Below are positions 26,373-35,506 of a stretch of 64,000 bases of DNA, piece after piece. Position 1 is the stretch's first letter; every line of letters starts with the position of its first letter. This DNA comes from Nesterenkonia xinjiangensis (lineage in GTDB: Bacteria > Actinomycetota > Actinomycetes > Actinomycetales > Micrococcaceae). Position numbers and translations under genes: made by a program. The notes beneath the pieces were generated by a model. That model did no database searches. It had not been told where the DNA came from and was given only the letters and a program-made list of their open reading frames with translations. The DNA lies in assembly GCF_013410745.1 (NCBI RefSeq), contig NZ_JACCFY010000001.1, forward strand, positions 2,356,001 through 2,420,000, read 5' to 3'.

Positions 26373-27779
26373 ATGACCGAGTTCGAGGTCCGCAATCCCG
26401 CCACCGCCGCGGTGATCGACACCGTCCACGACCACACCGCCGAGGAGGCCGCCGCCCAGGTCGACGCCGCGCAGGCCGCCTTCGAGCAGTGGCGCACCGT
26501 GGCCCCGCGGAAGCGTGCAGAGATCCTGATGGCCGCCCACCGCGGCATGCTCGACGACGCGGAGCGGCTGCGCGACATCATCGTGGCCGAGAACGGCAAG
26601 TCGCAGGCCGACGCCGCCGCAGAGGTGGCCTACGCCGCGGAGTTCTTCCGCTGGTACGCGGAGGAGGCCGTCCGTGCCCCCGGTGAGTACGGGGTGGCTC
26701 CGGCCGGAGGCGTGCGCAACGTGGTCACCCGCCACCCCGTGGGCGTGGCGGTGCTCATCACCCCGTGGAACTTCCCGGCCGCCATGGCCACCCGGAAGAT
26801 CGCTCCGGCGCTGGCCGCCGGCTGCACCGTGCTGCTCAAGCCCGCCAGCGAGACCCCGCTGACCGCCCTGGCGATCGCCGAGATCCTCCAGCAGGCCGGC
26901 GTGCCGGAGGGCGCGGTCCAGGTGGCAGCATCCTCCAGCGCCTCGACGGTGGTCTCGGCCTGGCTGGCCGACGACCGGGTGCGCAAGCTCTCCTTCACCG
27001 GCTCCACCGGGGTGGGCCGTCGGCTGCTGGCCCAGTGCGCCGAGCGAGTGGTCAACACCTCCATGGAGCTGGGCGGCAACGCGCCGTTCATCGTGACAGC
27101 CGACGCCGACGTCGAGGCCGCCGTTGAGGGGGCGATGGTCGCGAAGTTCCGCAACTCCGGGCAGGCCTGCACCGCGGCGAACCGCTTCTACGTGCACGCC
27201 GACGTCGCCGAGGAGTTCATCGCCGCCTTCGGACGGCGCATCGAACAGCTGACGGTCGGCGACCCGGCCGCCGGTGCGGCCATCGGCCCGGTGATCCACG
27301 CGAAGGCGGCCGCCGAGATCCGGGATCTGATCGACGGCGCCGTGGCCGCCGGGGCACGCATCGCGCATCAGGCGGCGCTGCCCGCAGGCGAGGGTGCCGC
27401 AGGCCTGGACCAGGAGGCCTTCGTGGCTCCCACCCTGCTGGCAGACGTCCCGGCCGACGCGGCCATCCTCAGCGAGGAGATCTTCGGCCCGGTGGCTCCG
27501 GTGGTGGTCTACACCGACCAGGACGAGATGATCGCCCGCGCCAACGACTCCGAGGTGGGCCTGTCCTCCTACGTCTTCGCCGGGAACCTGCAGCGTGCCA
27601 TGCAGATCGGTGAGAGGCTGGAGGCGGGGATGGTCGGGATCAACCGCGGCATCGTCTCCGACCCGAGCGCACCCTTCGGCGGCGTCAAGCAGGCCGGCAT
27701 CGGCCGTGAGGGCGGCAGCTTCGGCATCGAGGAGTTCACCGAACCGCAGTACCTGAGCGTCGACTGGTCCACGGTCTGA
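26373..27779 (+). CDS. gabD: Succinate-semialdehyde dehydrogenase
   Basis: A 468-residue aldehyde dehydrogenase of the GabD type. The NAD(P)-site TPWNFPAAMATRK, FTGSTGVG, the catalytic glutamate E232 in ELGGN and nucleophile C266 in NSGQACTAANR are all present. It oxidises succinate semialdehyde to succinate after GabT. CTGGAGG lies before ATG 26373. The long antisense frame over this gene is a codon-bias shadow. Confidence 0.94.
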   Translation: MTEFEVRNPATAAVIDTVHDHTAEEAAAQVDAAQAAFEQWRTVAPRKRAEILMAAHRGMLDDAERLRDIIVAENGKSQADAAAEVAYAAEFFRWYAEEAVRAPGEYGVAPAGGVRNVVTRHPVGVAVLITPWNFPAAMATRKIAPALAAGCTVLLKPASETPLTALAIAEILQQAGVPEGAVQVAASSSASTVVSAWLADDRVRKLSFTGSTGVGRRLLAQCAERVVNTSMELGGNAPFIVTADADVEAAVEGAMVAKFRNSGQACTAANRFYVHADVAEEFIAAFGRRIEQLTVGDPAAGAAIGPVIHAKAAAEIRDLIDGAVAAGARIAHQAALPAGEGAAGLDQEAFVAPTLLADVPADAAILSEEIFGPVAPVVVYTDQDEMIARANDSEVGLSSYVFAGNLQRAMQIGERLEAGMVGINRGIVSDPSAPFGGVKQAGIGREGGSFGIEEFTEPQYLSVDWSTV

Positions 27780-27845
27780 CCTGCTGGTCCGATCCGCCGG
27801 ACTGACCCGCCGAACTGACCGCACGTCCACGAGGGAGCCGAGACG

Positions 27846-29306
27846 ATGACCGAGACCACCAGTTCCGAGACCACCAGTTCCGAGACCACGAGCTCTGAGA
27901 CCACCCGTCTGGAGTACCGCACCCGGGATCCGCGCACCAACACCGTGCTGGAGACCTTCGACGTCCTGGAGCCGGCGCAGCTGGAGGAGGTGCTGGAGGT
28001 CGGCCACCAGGCCTTCCAGGACTGGCGGACCCTGGACATCGAGGACCGTGCGGTGTTCGCCCACCGCATCGCTGACCTGTTCGAGGAGCGACGCACGGAC
28101 CTGGCCGTCATCGCCTCCACGGAGATGGGCAAGGCGCTGGACCAGGCGGACGGCGAGGTGCAGGAGTGCATCGACATCTTCCGCTATTACGCCGTCAACG
28201 GTCCCCACCTGGGCGCTGACGAGGTCATCAAGGAGATCGACGGGCGCCGGGCCGTGATCCAGAAGCGTCCGCTGGGGATGCTGCTGGGCATCATGCCGTG
28301 GAACTTCCCGTTCTACCAGGTGGCCCGGTTCGCGGCGCCGAACCTTTTGCTGGGCAACACGCTCCTGCTCAAGCACACGGAGTCGTGCCCGCGCTCGGCG
28401 CTGGCCCTGCAGCGGCTCCTCGACGACGCCGGGCTGCCGGCGGGCGTCTACCAGAACGTCTTCGTCACCCATGACCAGGTCGAGCAGATCATCGCCGACG
28501 ACCGGGTCCAGGGAGTCTCGCTCACCGGCTCCGAGCGGGCCGGCTCGGCAGTGGCCTCCCTCGCGGGGCGGCACCTGAAGAAGGTGGTGCTCGAGCTGGG
28601 CGGCTCGGACCCGCACATCTACCTGTCGGCGGAGGACGTCGCCCAGGCCGCCCGCGAGGCGGTGGAGTTCCGTCTGGACACCATGGGTCAGGCCTGCACC
28701 TCGAACAAGCGGCTGATCGTGCTCGAGGACCTCTACGAGGAGTTCGTGGACGCGGTGGTCGAGGAGATCGGCGCCCTGGAGCCAGGTGACCCGCTGGAGC
28801 CTCGGCCGGGGCACTACTATCCCCTCTCCTCCGAGCAGGCCGCCGAGGGTCTGCACGGTCAGCTGCGGCGCGCCGTCGAGCAGGGGGCGCGGCTGCGAGT
28901 GGGCGGCGACCGGCCGGATCGTCCGGGAGCTTGGCTGCGGCCGGCCGTGCTCACCGATGTCAGCGAGCACACGGACGCCTACCGCCAGGAGCTCTTCGGA
29001 CCGGTCCTGACGATCTACCGGGTCCGTGATGAGGAGGAAGCGGTACGCCTGGCCAACGACTCGTCCTACGGTCTCGGCGGCGCGGTCTTCTCGCAGGACC
29101 GGGCTCAGGCATTGCGCGTGGCCCAGCAGCTCGAGGTCGGCATGTCCAATGTCAACGTCGGCGGCTCCGAGGCCGCGGACATGCCCTTCGGCGGTGTGAA
29201 GCGCTCCGGGTTCGGCCGAGAGCTGGGACCGCTGGGGATGGACGAGTTCGTCAACAAGCGCCTGCTGAACATCGTCGACCCGGAGATTGCGGGGCGCGAG
29301 GGCTGA
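27846..29306 (+). CDS. Second succinate-semialdehyde-type aldehyde dehydrogenase
   Basis: A 486-residue aldehyde dehydrogenase with MPWNFPFYQVARF, LTGSERAG, E250 in LELGGSDP and nucleophile C284 in MGQACTSNK. It belongs to the short SSADH/YneI-like group and differs clearly from the preceding gabD. The first 20 residues are a low-complexity Thr/Ser/Glu repeat coded by 15-bp tandem copies, ahead of the usual start of the fold. It probably oxidises succinate semialdehyde or a related C4-C5 semialdehyde, giving the operon a second specificity or cofactor choice. Confidence 0.88.
   Translation: MTETTSSETTSSETTSSETTRLEYRTRDPRTNTVLETFDVLEPAQLEEVLEVGHQAFQDWRTLDIEDRAVFAHRIADLFEERRTDLAVIASTEMGKALDQADGEVQECIDIFRYYAVNGPHLGADEVIKEIDGRRAVIQKRPLGMLLGIMPWNFPFYQVARFAAPNLLLGNTLLLKHTESCPRSALALQRLLDDAGLPAGVYQNVFVTHDQVEQIIADDRVQGVSLTGSERAGSAVASLAGRHLKKVVLELGGSDPHIYLSAEDVAQAAREAVEFRLDTMGQACTSNKRLIVLEDLYEEFVDAVVEEIGALEPGDPLEPRPGHYYPLSSEQAAEGLHGQLRRAVEQGARLRVGGDRPDRPGAWLRPAVLTDVSEHTDAYRQELFGPVLTIYRVRDEEEAVRLANDSSYGLGGAVFSQDRAQALRVAQQLEVGMSNVNVGGSEAADMPFGGVKRSGFGRELGPLGMDEFVNKRLLNIVDPEIAGREG
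27852..27905 (+). repeat. 15-bp tandem repeats at the 5' end of the second aldehyde dehydrogenase
   Basis: Units at 27852-27866 and 27867-27881 are identical, the third (27882-27896) has diverged and a partial fourth follows. They encode ETTSS repeats. Confidence 0.85.
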
Positions 29307-29348
29307 GACACCCCACCGGGTGCCGGTGAGGGTGCGACATGTCGAGGC

Positions 29349-29357
29349 GGGGGGGGG
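29349..29357 (+). repeat. Run of nine G at the ribosome site of the cyclase gene
   Basis: The run lies 8-16 bases before the ATG at 29365 and forms part of its ribosome-binding site, so slippage would alter its spacing. Confidence 0.7.
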
Positions 29358-29364
29358 AAGCCCG

Positions 29365-30096
29365 ATGACGTCTCCGGAGGCCTCCGTGCCCCATGACCTG
29401 AGTCGACCCATCCACGACGCGATGATGGTCTATCCGGGCGATCCCGCCGTCGTGCTGGGGCCCGGGCTCACGCTTGAGGGCGACGGCGTCGCCGTCGCGC
29501 GTCTGACCTGCGGCTCACACACGGGCACCCACCTGGATGCCCCGAGCCACACGGTGCCCGGGGGGCGGACGACCTCACAGATCCGGCTGGAGGAGCTCAT
29601 CGGCCCGGCCCGGGTGATCCACCTGGAGGCTGGTCCGGGGCACCTGGTGGCACCGCAGGATCTGAGCCTCGGAGACGCGGAGCGACTGCCCCGCCGGGTG
29701 TTCCTGGCCTTCGGCTGGGACCGGTTCTTCGGCACGGAGCAGGCGCTGCAGCACCCGGGGCTGAGCGTGGAGGCCGCCGAGCTGCTGTGGTCGCGGGGGA
29801 TGCGGGTCCTCGGCACCGATGCGCTGAGCCCTGACCTCACCGGAGCCGCCCTGACCGACCCAGCCTCGACCGACCCGGAGGCAGGGTTCCCCGTCCACGA
29901 GCTGGTGCTCGGCCGCGACGGGCTGATCGTGGAGAATCTGACCGGACTGCGCGATCTGCCGGCGGGGGAGCACCACGTGGGGATCTTCCCGCTGCCGCTG
30001 GCCGACGTCGACGGCGCTCCGGCGCGCGTGGTGGCCTGGCGGGGAGCTGCTCAGGGGCTCAGCGCCGGTGACCCGCCTGCGCCGCCAGCAACGTGA
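29365..30096 (+). CDS. Cyclase-family (kynurenine-formamidase-like) metal hydrolase
   Basis: A 243-residue cyclase-family protein (PF04199 type). The metal-binding motif HTGTHLDAPSH is at about residues 53-63, preceded by MVYPGDP and followed by FGWDRFFG and GTDALSPD. Members hydrolyse N-formylkynurenine, isatin or other cyclic amides, or act on polyketides; the substrate here is unknown. The frame opens at 29287 but ATG 29365 is set right after a purine-rich site that includes a nine-G run. Its end overlaps the convergent aldolase gene by 38 bp, leaving no room for a terminator. Confidence 0.85.
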   Translation: MTSPEASVPHDLSRPIHDAMMVYPGDPAVVLGPGLTLEGDGVAVARLTCGSHTGTHLDAPSHTVPGGRTTSQIRLEELIGPARVIHLEAGPGHLVAPQDLSLGDAERLPRRVFLAFGWDRFFGTEQALQHPGLSVEAAELLWSRGMRVLGTDALSPDLTGAALTDPASTDPEAGFPVHELVLGRDGLIVENLTGLRDLPAGEHHVGIFPLPLADVDGAPARVVAWRGAAQGLSAGDPPAPPAT

Positions 30097-30688
30097 GCTG
30101 CTCCGGATCCTCGAGCGCTGATCCTACGGCCACGACGCTCACACCGGCATCGAGGAACTCTTGGGCGTTGTGGGCGTTCATCCCGCCCGTGGCCACGAAG
30201 TTCACGTGCGGGAAGGGGCCGCGCATCATAGCGAACCAGGAGGTCCCCAGCCACTGCGCGGGGAAGGCCTTCACCCAGGTCAGCCCGAGTGTGGTCGCGG
30301 CCTGCAGCTCGGTGGGAGTGGTGATGCCCGGGAGGAATGGCAACGACTCCTGCGCTGCGACGCGGACGAGCCCTGCGTCATAACCGGGGGAGACCAGATA
30401 CTCCGCACCGGCCTCCTTGGCGGCGGGGATCTGTTCCTCGCGCACGATGGTGCCGGCGCCCACAGACCTGCCCCGTTGAGCGGCCAGACGGGAGACCTCG
30501 CGCAATGACACAAGGTCCTCGTCGGTCTGGAGGGGCAGCTCCACGGAGTCGATGCCGAGGTCCCAGGCCGTGGTGGCGAGCTCCATCGAGCGCTCCACCC
30601 CCATGCCGCGGAGGATGGCCATGACGGGGGCGGAGCCGAAGGCGTGGTCGAACCAGGTGTTCTCCACCGCGGAGGATGTCGAGGTCAT
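30059..30688 (-). CDS. KDPG/KDPGal-type aldolase
   Basis: A 209-residue class I aldolase of the Eda/DgoA family. The Schiff-base lysine is K140 in WVKAFPA, the catalytic glutamate lies in SVELPLQT, and GAGTIV, SPG and GGM phosphate-loop motifs are in place. It would split 2-keto-3-deoxy-6-phosphogluconate (or the galacto form) to pyruvate and glyceraldehyde 3-phosphate. Its start overlaps the stop of the upstream kinase by four bases, so kinase and aldolase act in succession. Confidence 0.9.
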   Translation of the reverse strand: MTSTSSAVENTWFDHAFGSAPVMAILRGMGVERSMELATTAWDLGIDSVELPLQTDEDLVSLREVSRLAAQRGRSVGAGTIVREEQIPAAKEAGAEYLVSPGYDAGLVRVAAQESLPFLPGITTPTELQAATTLGLTWVKAFPAQWLGTSWFAMMRGPFPHVNFVATGGMNAHNAQEFLDAGVSVVAVGSALEDPEQLTLLAAQAGHRR

Positions 30689-31584
30689 GCGGATGCTCCT
30701 TCGTCCATGAAGTCAGTGGTGGTCTGCAGTGTCAGTGCGGCGCGGCGGTGTCCGGCCGTGAGCCGGGCGGAGGAGTCGCCGCCGTCGAGCAACGCCGCGA
30801 GATACCCGGCGGCGAAGGCATCACCTGCTCCCACCACTTCGACGACCTCGGTCGGGATGGCGGGCTCGAAGACGTGCTGATCGCCGGTGAATTCGGTGGC
30901 GCCGACGTCACCGTCCTTGATCACCAGGGTGGGCGTGCCGTCAAGGAAGTCGCGGACGGCTGCGGCCGTGCTCGTTCCCCAGAGCAGCTCCGCCTCGTCG
31001 CGGCCCACGAAGACGACGTCGGCCCGCCGAGCCAGAGCCAGGAGGGCCTGAGCGGCCTCCTCGCGCGGCCAGAGCGCGGCACGGAAGTTCACATCGAAGC
31101 TGACGGGGAGGTGGGCCTCCCGGGCGCGCGCCATCAGCCGGTCGATGAAGGCCGCCGCTGCCGCGGACAGTGCGGGTGTGATCCCTGAGAGATGCACCAG
31201 CCCGTATGGACTCAGGTCCAGGGCGTCGGCGTCGGCGGTGGAGAGCCGGGACGCGGCAGATCCTCTGCGGTGGTAGAGGACGCCGTGGCCTGGGTCTTTG
31301 AAGTAGACGCCGGTGGGGGCCTCCGGGTCGTAGATCACCGGGGTGAGATCCACGCCGCGAGAGGTGAGCGTATCCGAGACCCGCCGACCGAGCTCGTCGT
31401 CTCCGAGTCGGCTGAACCAGACGCTGCGTCGTCCGAGCGCAGCGAGGTGGGCGGCCACATTGGACTCGGCCCCGCCGACGTCGAGGGTGAACGCGGCGGC
31501 CGTCCTCAGCCGTCCGGTGCTGCTGGGGGTGACAAGAGCCATCGTCTCGCCGACGCACAGCACAGGAGAGGATGTCGTCGTCAT
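30685..31584 (-). CDS. PfkB-family sugar kinase, 2-keto-3-deoxygluconate kinase type
   Basis: A 299-residue ribokinase-fold kinase. The N-terminal GGAESNVAAHLAALG signature, the DVNFRAALW strand and the catalytic GAGDAFAAG with base D255 are present. The adjacent aldolase points to phosphorylation of 2-keto-3-deoxygluconate. It lies 66 bp after the DauR-like regulator gene on the same strand and overlaps the aldolase by four bases, forming the operon regulator-kinase-aldolase, divergent from the deacylase operon. Confidence 0.88.
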   Translation of the reverse strand: MTTTSSPVLCVGETMALVTPSSTGRLRTAAAFTLDVGGAESNVAAHLAALGRRSVWFSRLGDDELGRRVSDTLTSRGVDLTPVIYDPEAPTGVYFKDPGHGVLYHRRGSAASRLSTADADALDLSPYGLVHLSGITPALSAAAAAFIDRLMARAREAHLPVSFDVNFRAALWPREEAAQALLALARRADVVFVGRDEAELLWGTSTAAAVRDFLDGTPTLVIKDGDVGATEFTGDQHVFEPAIPTEVVEVVGAGDAFAAGYLAALLDGGDSSARLTAGHRRAALTLQTTTDFMDEGASA

Positions 31585-31650
31585 GTCGTGCCTTCTTCCG
31601 GTCAGAGGCGTCCGGGGCCGATGTGGCCGCCGTGGAGCCTGCCAGGCGAC

Positions 31651-32319
31651 TCAGGAGTTGCGGATGGTGTCCAGGTAGCTGTAGGCCGTGACCTTGGAGA
31701 TGCCCAGACGTTGGGAGACCCGGTCCACGGCGCGTTTGATATGGAATGCTCCGCGCGCTTCAAGCCTGCGCAGCACGGCGATCCGGTCCTCCTTGACCAT
31801 GACCGGCGGGGGCTTGCCGATCTCGGCGATGGCCGACTCCAGCATCCCGTCGAGGACGGCGTCGATGCTGGGGCCGACGATCTCCTCGGGCTCATCCTTC
31901 TGAGCGGGCAGGAGGGAGGAGATGATCGAGCGGACGTTCTCCAATGCGGTGAGGTCCACATTGATGCACAGTGCCCCGATCACTGAGCCGGCGCGATTCC
32001 GGTAGTACACCGAGGAGCAGTGCAGTTCGCGGCCGTCGGCCGTGCGACCGCGGTAGCCGAAGGCATCATGGTCGGCCTTCTCATCCTTGAGGAGCGTCAG
32101 GCCGCGGTCCGTGGAGGGGCCGCCGACTGGCCTGCCGCTGACGTGGCCGTTCTCGATGGCGTGGATGGTCTGGTCCATATCGCGGCGACTCAGATCATGA
32201 AGGACCACCTCGCAGTGCTCCCCGATGGTGACGGCGACAGCCTTCATCACCGGGGCCAACACCGCATGGAGCTCCTGGATGCTCTCGAACCGCGGCGAAT
32301 CTGCCGTCACATCACTCAC
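31651..32319 (-). CDS. DauR/YheO-family transcriptional regulator
   Basis: A 222-residue regulator with a YheO-type PAS-like domain (about 15-130; GEHCEVVLHDLS, ENGHVSGRPVGG) and a C-terminal HTH (about 165-222; VDRVSQRLGISKVTAYSYLD). DauR controls D-arginine use in Pseudomonas; other members control other amino-acid or carbohydrate routes. GTG 32319 was chosen because GGGAGG stands six to seven bases before it; the frame stays open upstream without coding signal. A 15-bp dyad in the divergent promoter region (32403-32417) is its probable binding site. Confidence 0.85.
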   Translation of the reverse strand: MSDVTADSPRFESIQELHAVLAPVMKAVAVTIGEHCEVVLHDLSRRDMDQTIHAIENGHVSGRPVGGPSTDRGLTLLKDEKADHDAFGYRGRTADGRELHCSSVYYRNRAGSVIGALCINVDLTALENVRSIISSLLPAQKDEPEEIVGPSIDAVLDGMLESAIAEIGKPPPVMVKEDRIAVLRRLEARGAFHIKRAVDRVSQRLGISKVTAYSYLDTIRNS

Positions 32320-32402
32320 AGTCTTCCTCCCGGTTGTGCGCTGCCGCAGGGGTGTGTGTTCCGTAGGGTACCCCGTGGTCAGAGTCGCGACCTCGCGTTC
32401 AC

Positions 32403-32417
32403 ATGTAAAAGTTACAT
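32403..32417. promoter_or_regulatory. Operator candidate ATGTAAAAGTTACAT in the divergent promoter
   Basis: 6-bp arms and a three-base centre in the only AT-rich part of the 196-bp gap between the DauR-like gene (-) and the deacylase gene (+). A TATAGAT -10-like element follows at 32424-32430 on the plus strand. Confidence 0.5.
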
Positions 32418-32515
32418 CAAGTGTATAGATTCTCGGTAAACCATGGGTTATGGTCGATCCCGGCACAGTGTTGCCCAGGACACATGGGCGGCCGACGACA
32501 GCACGGGAGGCGATG

Positions 32516-34159
32516 ATGCACGACCGACAGCTCATCCGGGGCGGGGATCTTCTCGACGGCACCGGGCGCCGCCGCCGTCGCGCCGATGTCCGCATCGTCG
32601 GCGGACGCGTGGAAGAAGTCGGCGCCGACCTGCCCTCCGTGGAAGGCGAGACGCTGCTCGACGCTGCGGGCCGCCTCCTGCTCCCCGCGTTCGTGGACGT
32701 CCACTCCCATGACGACGCCGCCCTCTTCCGCCCTCGGGCGCTCGACCCGAAGCTCTCCCAAGGTGTGACGACCACCATCGTGGGCAACTGCGGCCACGGA
32801 TGCGCGCCCTCCGTCGCCGGGGGAGGCCTGGAGGACTACGCCACCCCTGTGTTGGGCCCTTTCCCGGAGGAGGTGTTTCCCCGCTTCACCGACTACCTCG
32901 ACGCGGTGGAACGTTCCGCCCCGGCACTCGACGTCATCGCGCTGGTCCCGCACGCTCCGCTGCGGGCCGGCGTGATGGGCATGGAGCAGAAGCCGGCTGA
33001 TGCGGCCCAGCTCCGCGAGATGGCCGCCCATCTCGACGAGGCGCTCAGCGCCGGCGCGGTGGGCCTGTCATTGGGGCTGATGTATGCCCCAGGGAGCGCG
33101 GCGGAACGTGAGGAGCTCCTTGCACTCGCTCAGGTGGTGGCCCGCCGGGACAAGGTCCTCGTCGCTCACATCAGGAACGAAGGTGGCCGGTTGGAGAGCT
33201 CCTTGGACGAGTTCCTGGCCCTGGGCCGAGACGCCGGATGTGCCCTGCACGTGAGCCACCTCAAGGTCACCGGTGCCGCCAATTTCGGCACGATGCCTCA
33301 GATCATCGACCGTCTCGAGGCCGCCCGCGCGGAGGGGATCGATGTCACCGCAGACGTCTACCCCTACACCGCCGGCAGCACCACCGCCTCCACGCTGTTC
33401 CCCAGCTGGACGACCCGACGCGGCACAGACTCGCTTCTTCAGGTCTTGACCGATCCGGACGCCCGAGCCCGGGCGCTGGACGAGGTGCGCAGGCCGTGGG
33501 ACGGCCCGTTGGAGAATCAGTTCACCTCGGTGGGGCCGGATGCGATCCTGCTCGCCGGGTTCAGCCATCCCGAAACCCGTGCGTTCGATGGTCGTGCGTT
33601 GGTGGACATCGCAGCTGAACGCGGTCAGGACCCCGCCGAGGCACTGGCCGATCTCGTGCTCTCGGAGGACGGAGTGCTCACCATCATCGTCCACCATTCC
33701 GACCCGCAGGGGATGCGGGAGGTGCTCTGCTGGCCCCACGCCTTCCTCGGATCCGATGGTCTTCCCCGAGAGGAGGGCTACGTGCACCCGCGGCTCTTCG
33801 GCACCTTCCCCCGCGCGCTGAGCACGTATGCGTGGCAGGACGGGCTGCTGCCCGCCGAAGCGGTCGTGAGGAGGATGAGCTCCGCCCCGCGGGCGCGGTT
33901 CGGCGTGCCCGGCGGGTCGATCGTCCCCGGGGCACCGGCGGACCTGCAGATCATCGACCCGAGCACCTACACGGACCGGGCCGACTACCAGAACCCCCGC
34001 CGGGAGACGCACGGACTCGATGCGGTGCTGCTCGGAGGTCGGCCGGTCTGGCCGCGGCCACCGGGAACGCCGGACGCTCCAGGCTCCGGCTCGGGGCAGC
34101 TGCATCGGACCGGTCCTGTGGCCACGTCGCTGCCGTCAGGGCGCACCACAGGCCAGTAG
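32516..34159 (+). CDS. N-acyl-D-amino-acid deacylase family amidohydrolase (candidate N-acetylglucosaminate deacetylase)
   Basis: A 547-residue metal amidohydrolase of the D-aminoacylase family. The expected metal/catalytic residues are all present: H63 and H65 in HSHDD, C92 in VGNCGHG, H248 in SHLKVTG, H393/H394 in VHHSDPQG and D414 in GSDG. D-aminoacylases remove acyl groups from D-amino acids; a related enzyme deacetylates N-acetyl-D-glucosaminate in the marine chitin-oxidation pathway. The neighbours (PLP lyase, RidA, KDG kinase and aldolase) favour the sugar-acid substrate. ATG 32516 has GGGAGG five bases upstream; an ATG three bases earlier is too close. Confidence 0.85.
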   Translation: MHDRQLIRGGDLLDGTGRRRRRADVRIVGGRVEEVGADLPSVEGETLLDAAGRLLLPAFVDVHSHDDAALFRPRALDPKLSQGVTTTIVGNCGHGCAPSVAGGGLEDYATPVLGPFPEEVFPRFTDYLDAVERSAPALDVIALVPHAPLRAGVMGMEQKPADAAQLREMAAHLDEALSAGAVGLSLGLMYAPGSAAEREELLALAQVVARRDKVLVAHIRNEGGRLESSLDEFLALGRDAGCALHVSHLKVTGAANFGTMPQIIDRLEAARAEGIDVTADVYPYTAGSTTASTLFPSWTTRRGTDSLLQVLTDPDARARALDEVRRPWDGPLENQFTSVGPDAILLAGFSHPETRAFDGRALVDIAAERGQDPAEALADLVLSEDGVLTIIVHHSDPQGMREVLCWPHAFLGSDGLPREEGYVHPRLFGTFPRALSTYAWQDGLLPAEAVVRRMSSAPRARFGVPGGSIVPGAPADLQIIDPSTYTDRADYQNPRRETHGLDAVLLGGRPVWPRPPGTPDAPGSGSGQLHRTGPVATSLPSGRTTGQ

Positions 34160-34184
34160 GCCGCCACACGTGAGGAGACACACG

Positions 34185-35441
34185 ATGAACCAGCACGACA
34201 CCCACCCGATACGAGCCGCCGTCCTGGCGGAACGCGAGGCGCCGGGCCCGCTCTCCAAATCCTCCCTGGGCGGCATCGGCCCCGGCCAGGCCCTGAACAT
34301 CAGAGACGAGCTCCCGACGCCGATGCTCACCGTGGACACCGAGACAGTCGTCTCCAACATCGAACAGATGGCTGAATGGACGGCCGAGCAGGGCGTGCAG
34401 CTGGCACCTCACGGCAAGACGACGATGACGCCGGCCCTCTGGCGAGCACAGCTGGCCGCTGGCGCCGTGGGCATCACCGTGGCGAATTTCTCGCAGGCAC
34501 GTGTGGCCGTGGAGGCGGGTGCGCCCCTGGTGGTGATCGCCAACGAGTTCCTCACCCCGCCCGGGCTGTCCTGGCTTCGGGGGGTCCTGGCGGAGGATGG
34601 GCCCGAGATCATGTGCTGGGCAGACTCAGTGCGGGCTGTCGAGCGGATGCAGAGCGCTCTGGGGCGCACTCGCCGCCGCGTCCAGGTGTGCGTGGAGGTC
34701 GGCATCGAGGGAAAGCGGGCCGGTGTCCGCCAGGACGGAGACGTCGGTGAGATCGTGGAGGCGCTCACTGGTGCTGAGGCGCTGGCCTTCGCCGGGTTCT
34801 CCGGCTTCGAAGGAGTGCTGCCTCCGGAGCGTATCGAGGAGGTCCGGTCCTACCTCCGACGCATGGCTCGTCTGTTCGAGGAGCACGAGGACAGGATCGA
34901 GGTGGATCACCCCGTGCTCACCGCCGGCGGCGGACTCTACTTCGACCTGGTGGCCGAGCTGCTCAGACCAGCCGCAGACTCCGTCGACGGGGGACGGGTG
35001 ATCCTCCGTCCTGGCTCATACCTGCTCCATGACCATGGGCATTACGGTCGGCTGACTCCGGCTCGACTGCGCGGCTCCGGGCCGCAGCTGCGTCCGGCAG
35101 CCACCCTCTGGGCACGGGTGCTCTCCACGCCGGAACAGGGACTCGCGATCCTCGACGCCGGCAAACGGGACCTGGCCTATGACATCTCCCTGCCCCGACC
35201 GCAGCGGATCCACCGGGCCGACGGGCGCATCGAAGAGTTCACCCAGGCGGAGCTCGTGGACACCAACGACCAGCATGGCTACCTCGAACACGCCGACCAG
35301 GAACTCGAGATCGGCGACGTCATCGAATTCGGACAGTCCCACCCCTGCACGATCGCCGACAAATGGCGGGAGCTGCCGCTCGTCACCGCCGTGGAGCCGG
35401 GTCGGCTGCGTTGGGACGCCTCCGCCCGGACCCACTTCTGA
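34185..35441 (+). CDS. D-threonine-aldolase-like PLP enzyme (candidate D-glucosaminate dehydratase)
   Basis: A 418-residue fold-type III PLP enzyme of the D-threonine aldolase / D-serine dehydratase family. PLP lysine K78 is in APHGKTTM, and the metal pair H386/C388 is in SHPCTIADKW near the C-terminus. Substrate is not fixed by the motifs. D-glucosaminate dehydratase, which turns D-glucosaminate into 2-keto-3-deoxygluconate and ammonia, is to my knowledge a member of this family and close to this length. An adjacent RidA, which clears enamine/imine intermediates, favours a dehydratase over an aldolase. ATG 34185 has GAGGAGA upstream. Confidence 0.85.
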   Translation: MNQHDTHPIRAAVLAEREAPGPLSKSSLGGIGPGQALNIRDELPTPMLTVDTETVVSNIEQMAEWTAEQGVQLAPHGKTTMTPALWRAQLAAGAVGITVANFSQARVAVEAGAPLVVIANEFLTPPGLSWLRGVLAEDGPEIMCWADSVRAVERMQSALGRTRRRVQVCVEVGIEGKRAGVRQDGDVGEIVEALTGAEALAFAGFSGFEGVLPPERIEEVRSYLRRMARLFEEHEDRIEVDHPVLTAGGGLYFDLVAELLRPAADSVDGGRVILRPGSYLLHDHGHYGRLTPARLRGSGPQLRPAATLWARVLSTPEQGLAILDAGKRDLAYDISLPRPQRIHRADGRIEEFTQAELVDTNDQHGYLEHADQELEIGDVIEFGQSHPCTIADKWRELPLVTAVEPGRLRWDASARTHF

Positions 35442-35506
35442 ACACCCACATCCCACCCGAAGACTCATCAGAGCATGTTCACCGTCACCACTGAAAGGAC
35501 GACACT

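Noticed and set aside
26349-29411. 1020-residue minus-strand open frame over gabD and the second aldehyde dehydrogenase
   Set aside because: Both plus-strand genes have complete catalytic motifs; the antisense frame is a codon-bias shadow without a ribosome site or domain.
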